From Corynebacterium confusum (GTDB lineage: Bacteria; Actinomycetota; Actinomycetes; Mycobacteriales; Mycobacteriaceae), in assembly GCF_030408715.1 (NCBI RefSeq), contig NZ_CP047202.1, forward strand, positions 1,328,294 through 1,392,293: DNA of 64,000 nucleotides, written 5' to 3'. Shown here piece by piece: positions 62,961 through 64,000 of the stretch. Made by a program: the position numbers and the translations under genes. Each line of letters starts with the position of its first letter. Positions within the stretch are counted from its first letter, which is position 1. Under the pieces are notes generated by a model that was not told the DNA's origin, made no database searches, and saw only the letters and a list, made by a program, of their open reading frames with translations.

Positions 62961-63914
62961 CTATTCCGCCGAGCTTTCGCCGCCGGCGAGCAAAGTGAAC
63001 AAGACTGCCATGCGCAGGTGCACGCCGTTGCTGACCTGCTGCAGAACGGCGGTGTTGTCGTAATCAGCCACCTGGTAGTTAATTTCCATGCCGCGGAGCA
63101 TCGGGCCCGGGTGCATGATGATGGCGTCCTTTTTCATCTGGGCCGCGCGCTGCGGCGACAGGCCGTAGAGGTTCGCATATTCCCGGTGCGACGGGAAGAA
63201 GCCGCCGTGCATGCGCTCGGCCTGCACGCGCAGCATCATGACCACGTCGGCATCGGCCAGCTCGGCGTCGAAGTCGTAGGCCACGCGCACCGGCCAGTTT
63301 TCCACGCCGTTCGGCAGCAGGGTGGCCGGGGCGACCAGGGTAACTTCCGCGCCGAGCTTGGTCAGCAGTTCCACGTTGGAGCGCACCACACGCGAGTGCA
63401 GGCAGTCGCCCACGATCTTCACGCGCAGACCGGAGAAATTCCCGCCGGTAATGCCCAAACGCTGGCGCATGGTCACCGCATCCAGCAGAGCCTGGGTCGG
63501 GTGCTGGTGCGCGCCGTCGCCGGCATTGATGACCGACGGGCCGTTACCGTCCGGGGCCACCCAGCGGGCCAGCTGCTGCGGCGCACCCGAGGACGGGTGG
63601 CGGATGATGATGGCGTCCGCGCCGATGGCGGCCAGGGTCAGGCCGGTATCGCGCAGGGACTCACCCTTCTTCACCGAGGACGTCGAGGCCGACAGGTTGA
63701 TGACGTCGGCCGACATCCACTTGCCGGCGGTCTCAAACGACGAGCGGGTACGCGTGGAGTTCTCGTAGAACAGGGTGTAGATGGTCCGTCCGCGCAAGGT
63801 CGGCAGCTTCTTGACCTCGCGGCCGTCGAGGACCTCTTTGAAACGGTCTGCCTCGTCCAGAAGTGCCACCAGGTCGGTCGCGCTGACGTCGGCAATATCG
63901 AGTAGGTGCTTCAT
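62961..63914 (-). CDS. pyrB: Aspartate carbamoyltransferase, catalytic subunit
   Basis: Joins carbamoyl phosphate and aspartate. It has 317 residues. The carbamoyl-phosphate loop is [37 protein letters not shown] follows, [19 protein letters not shown] carries the conserved HPTQ, and [11 protein letters not shown] the C-terminal site. No pyrI regulatory subunit gene lies next to it. Its ATG is 2 bp after the pyrR stop, so the two are coupled. Confidence 0.97.
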   Translation of the reverse strand: MKHLLDIADVSATDLVALLDEADRFKEVLDGREVKKLPTLRGRTIYTLFYENSTRTRSSFETAGKWMSADVINLSASTSSVKKGESLRDTGLTLAAIGADAIIIRHPSSGAPQQLARWVAPDGNGPSVINAGDGAHQHPTQALLDAVTMRQRLGITGGNFSGLRVKIVGDCLHSRVVRSNVELLTKLGAEVTLVAPATLLPNGVENWPVRVAYDFDAELADADVVMMLRVQAERMHGGFFPSHREYANLYGLSPQRAAQMKKDAIIMHPGPMLRGMEINYQVADYDNTAVLQQVSNGVHLRMAVLFTLLAGGESSAE

Positions 63915-63916
63915 GA

Positions 63917-64000
63917 CTAATCCTCCCGGTTGACGCGGGTCAGCACGACCGCGTCGCGGTCATCAAGGTCGCGGCTGTAGACGGCAATGTCCTCGTCGCG
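63917..64000 (-). CDS. pyrR: PyrR bifunctional regulator, C-terminal fragment (continues past window)
   Basis: The last 27 codons of a leftward gene are visible, ending [14 protein letters not shown] before TAG at 63917-63919. Both the sequence ([19 protein letters not shown]) and the place, immediately before pyrB, fit PyrR, the uracil-sensing attenuation protein with phosphoribosyltransferase activity. The catalytic part is outside the window. Confidence 0.82.
   Translation of the reverse strand, partial: RDEDIAVYSRDLDDRDAVVLTRVNRED

Overview
The window is a high-GC actinobacterial chromosome segment and most likely comes from a Corynebacterium. The evidence is AcnR next to aconitase, SufR heading a sufBDCSUT operon, MptB (a mycolata mannosyltransferase), OpcA in a tkt-tal-zwf-opcA-pgl cluster, actinobacterial integration host factor between pyrF and gmk, and a perfect McbR-type operator in front of metK. 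Gene order follows the backbone known from Mycobacterium tuberculosis between acn (Rv1475c) and pyrR (Rv1379) almost gene for gene. The species cannot be named from the sequence alone.

Layout. 1-1551 holds the 3' end of aconitase and its regulator acnR. 1548-9876 is the one accessory stretch. It carries an ECF transporter (S, T and a fused ATPase), a nucleoside hydrolase, an NAD(P)-binding protein, an ACT/UPF0210 pair, a small PLDc_N-like membrane protein and the wreck of a phosphate permease. 9948-17953 holds an ABC-F protein and the SUF Fe-S assembly operon read leftward from sufR. 18141-23790 reads rightward: mptB, an ABC-2 exporter pair, ctaA and a quinone reductase. ctaB faces them. 25371-32068 is the pentose phosphate operon, again rightward.

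From 32185 to the end nearly everything reads leftward. The order is secG, the lower glycolysis genes tpiA-pgk-gapA, whiA-yvcK-rapZ-uvrC, a PH-domain membrane protein, riboflavin genes (ribH-ribBA-ribE-ribD) with rpe, rsmB-fmt-def-priA-metK, coaBC-rpoZ-gmk-mihF, and the pyrimidine operon (pyrR-pyrB-pyrC-carA-carB-pyrF).

How the genes work together. Heme A synthesis (ctaA, ctaB) flanks a cell-envelope block. The pentose phosphate genes supply NADPH, and ribulose 5-phosphate for both rpe and RibBA. SUF supplies Fe-S clusters, for example to aconitase. Formylation and deformylation (fmt, def) sit with rRNA methylation (rsmB), and metK supplies SAM.

No insertion sequence, prophage, CRISPR array, tRNA or rRNA was seen. 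The most unusual item is the fused ECF ATPase at 1548-2801. Its first half has lost the Walker A region and its second half has lost the LSGGQ signature, so only one complete composite ATP site remains. Other points worth attention are a terminator placed inside the 3' coding end of a convergent gene, a lysine-less P-loop in RapZ, a 9/18-bp minisatellite, the decayed Pit gene, and the absence of ppc between tpiA and secG.
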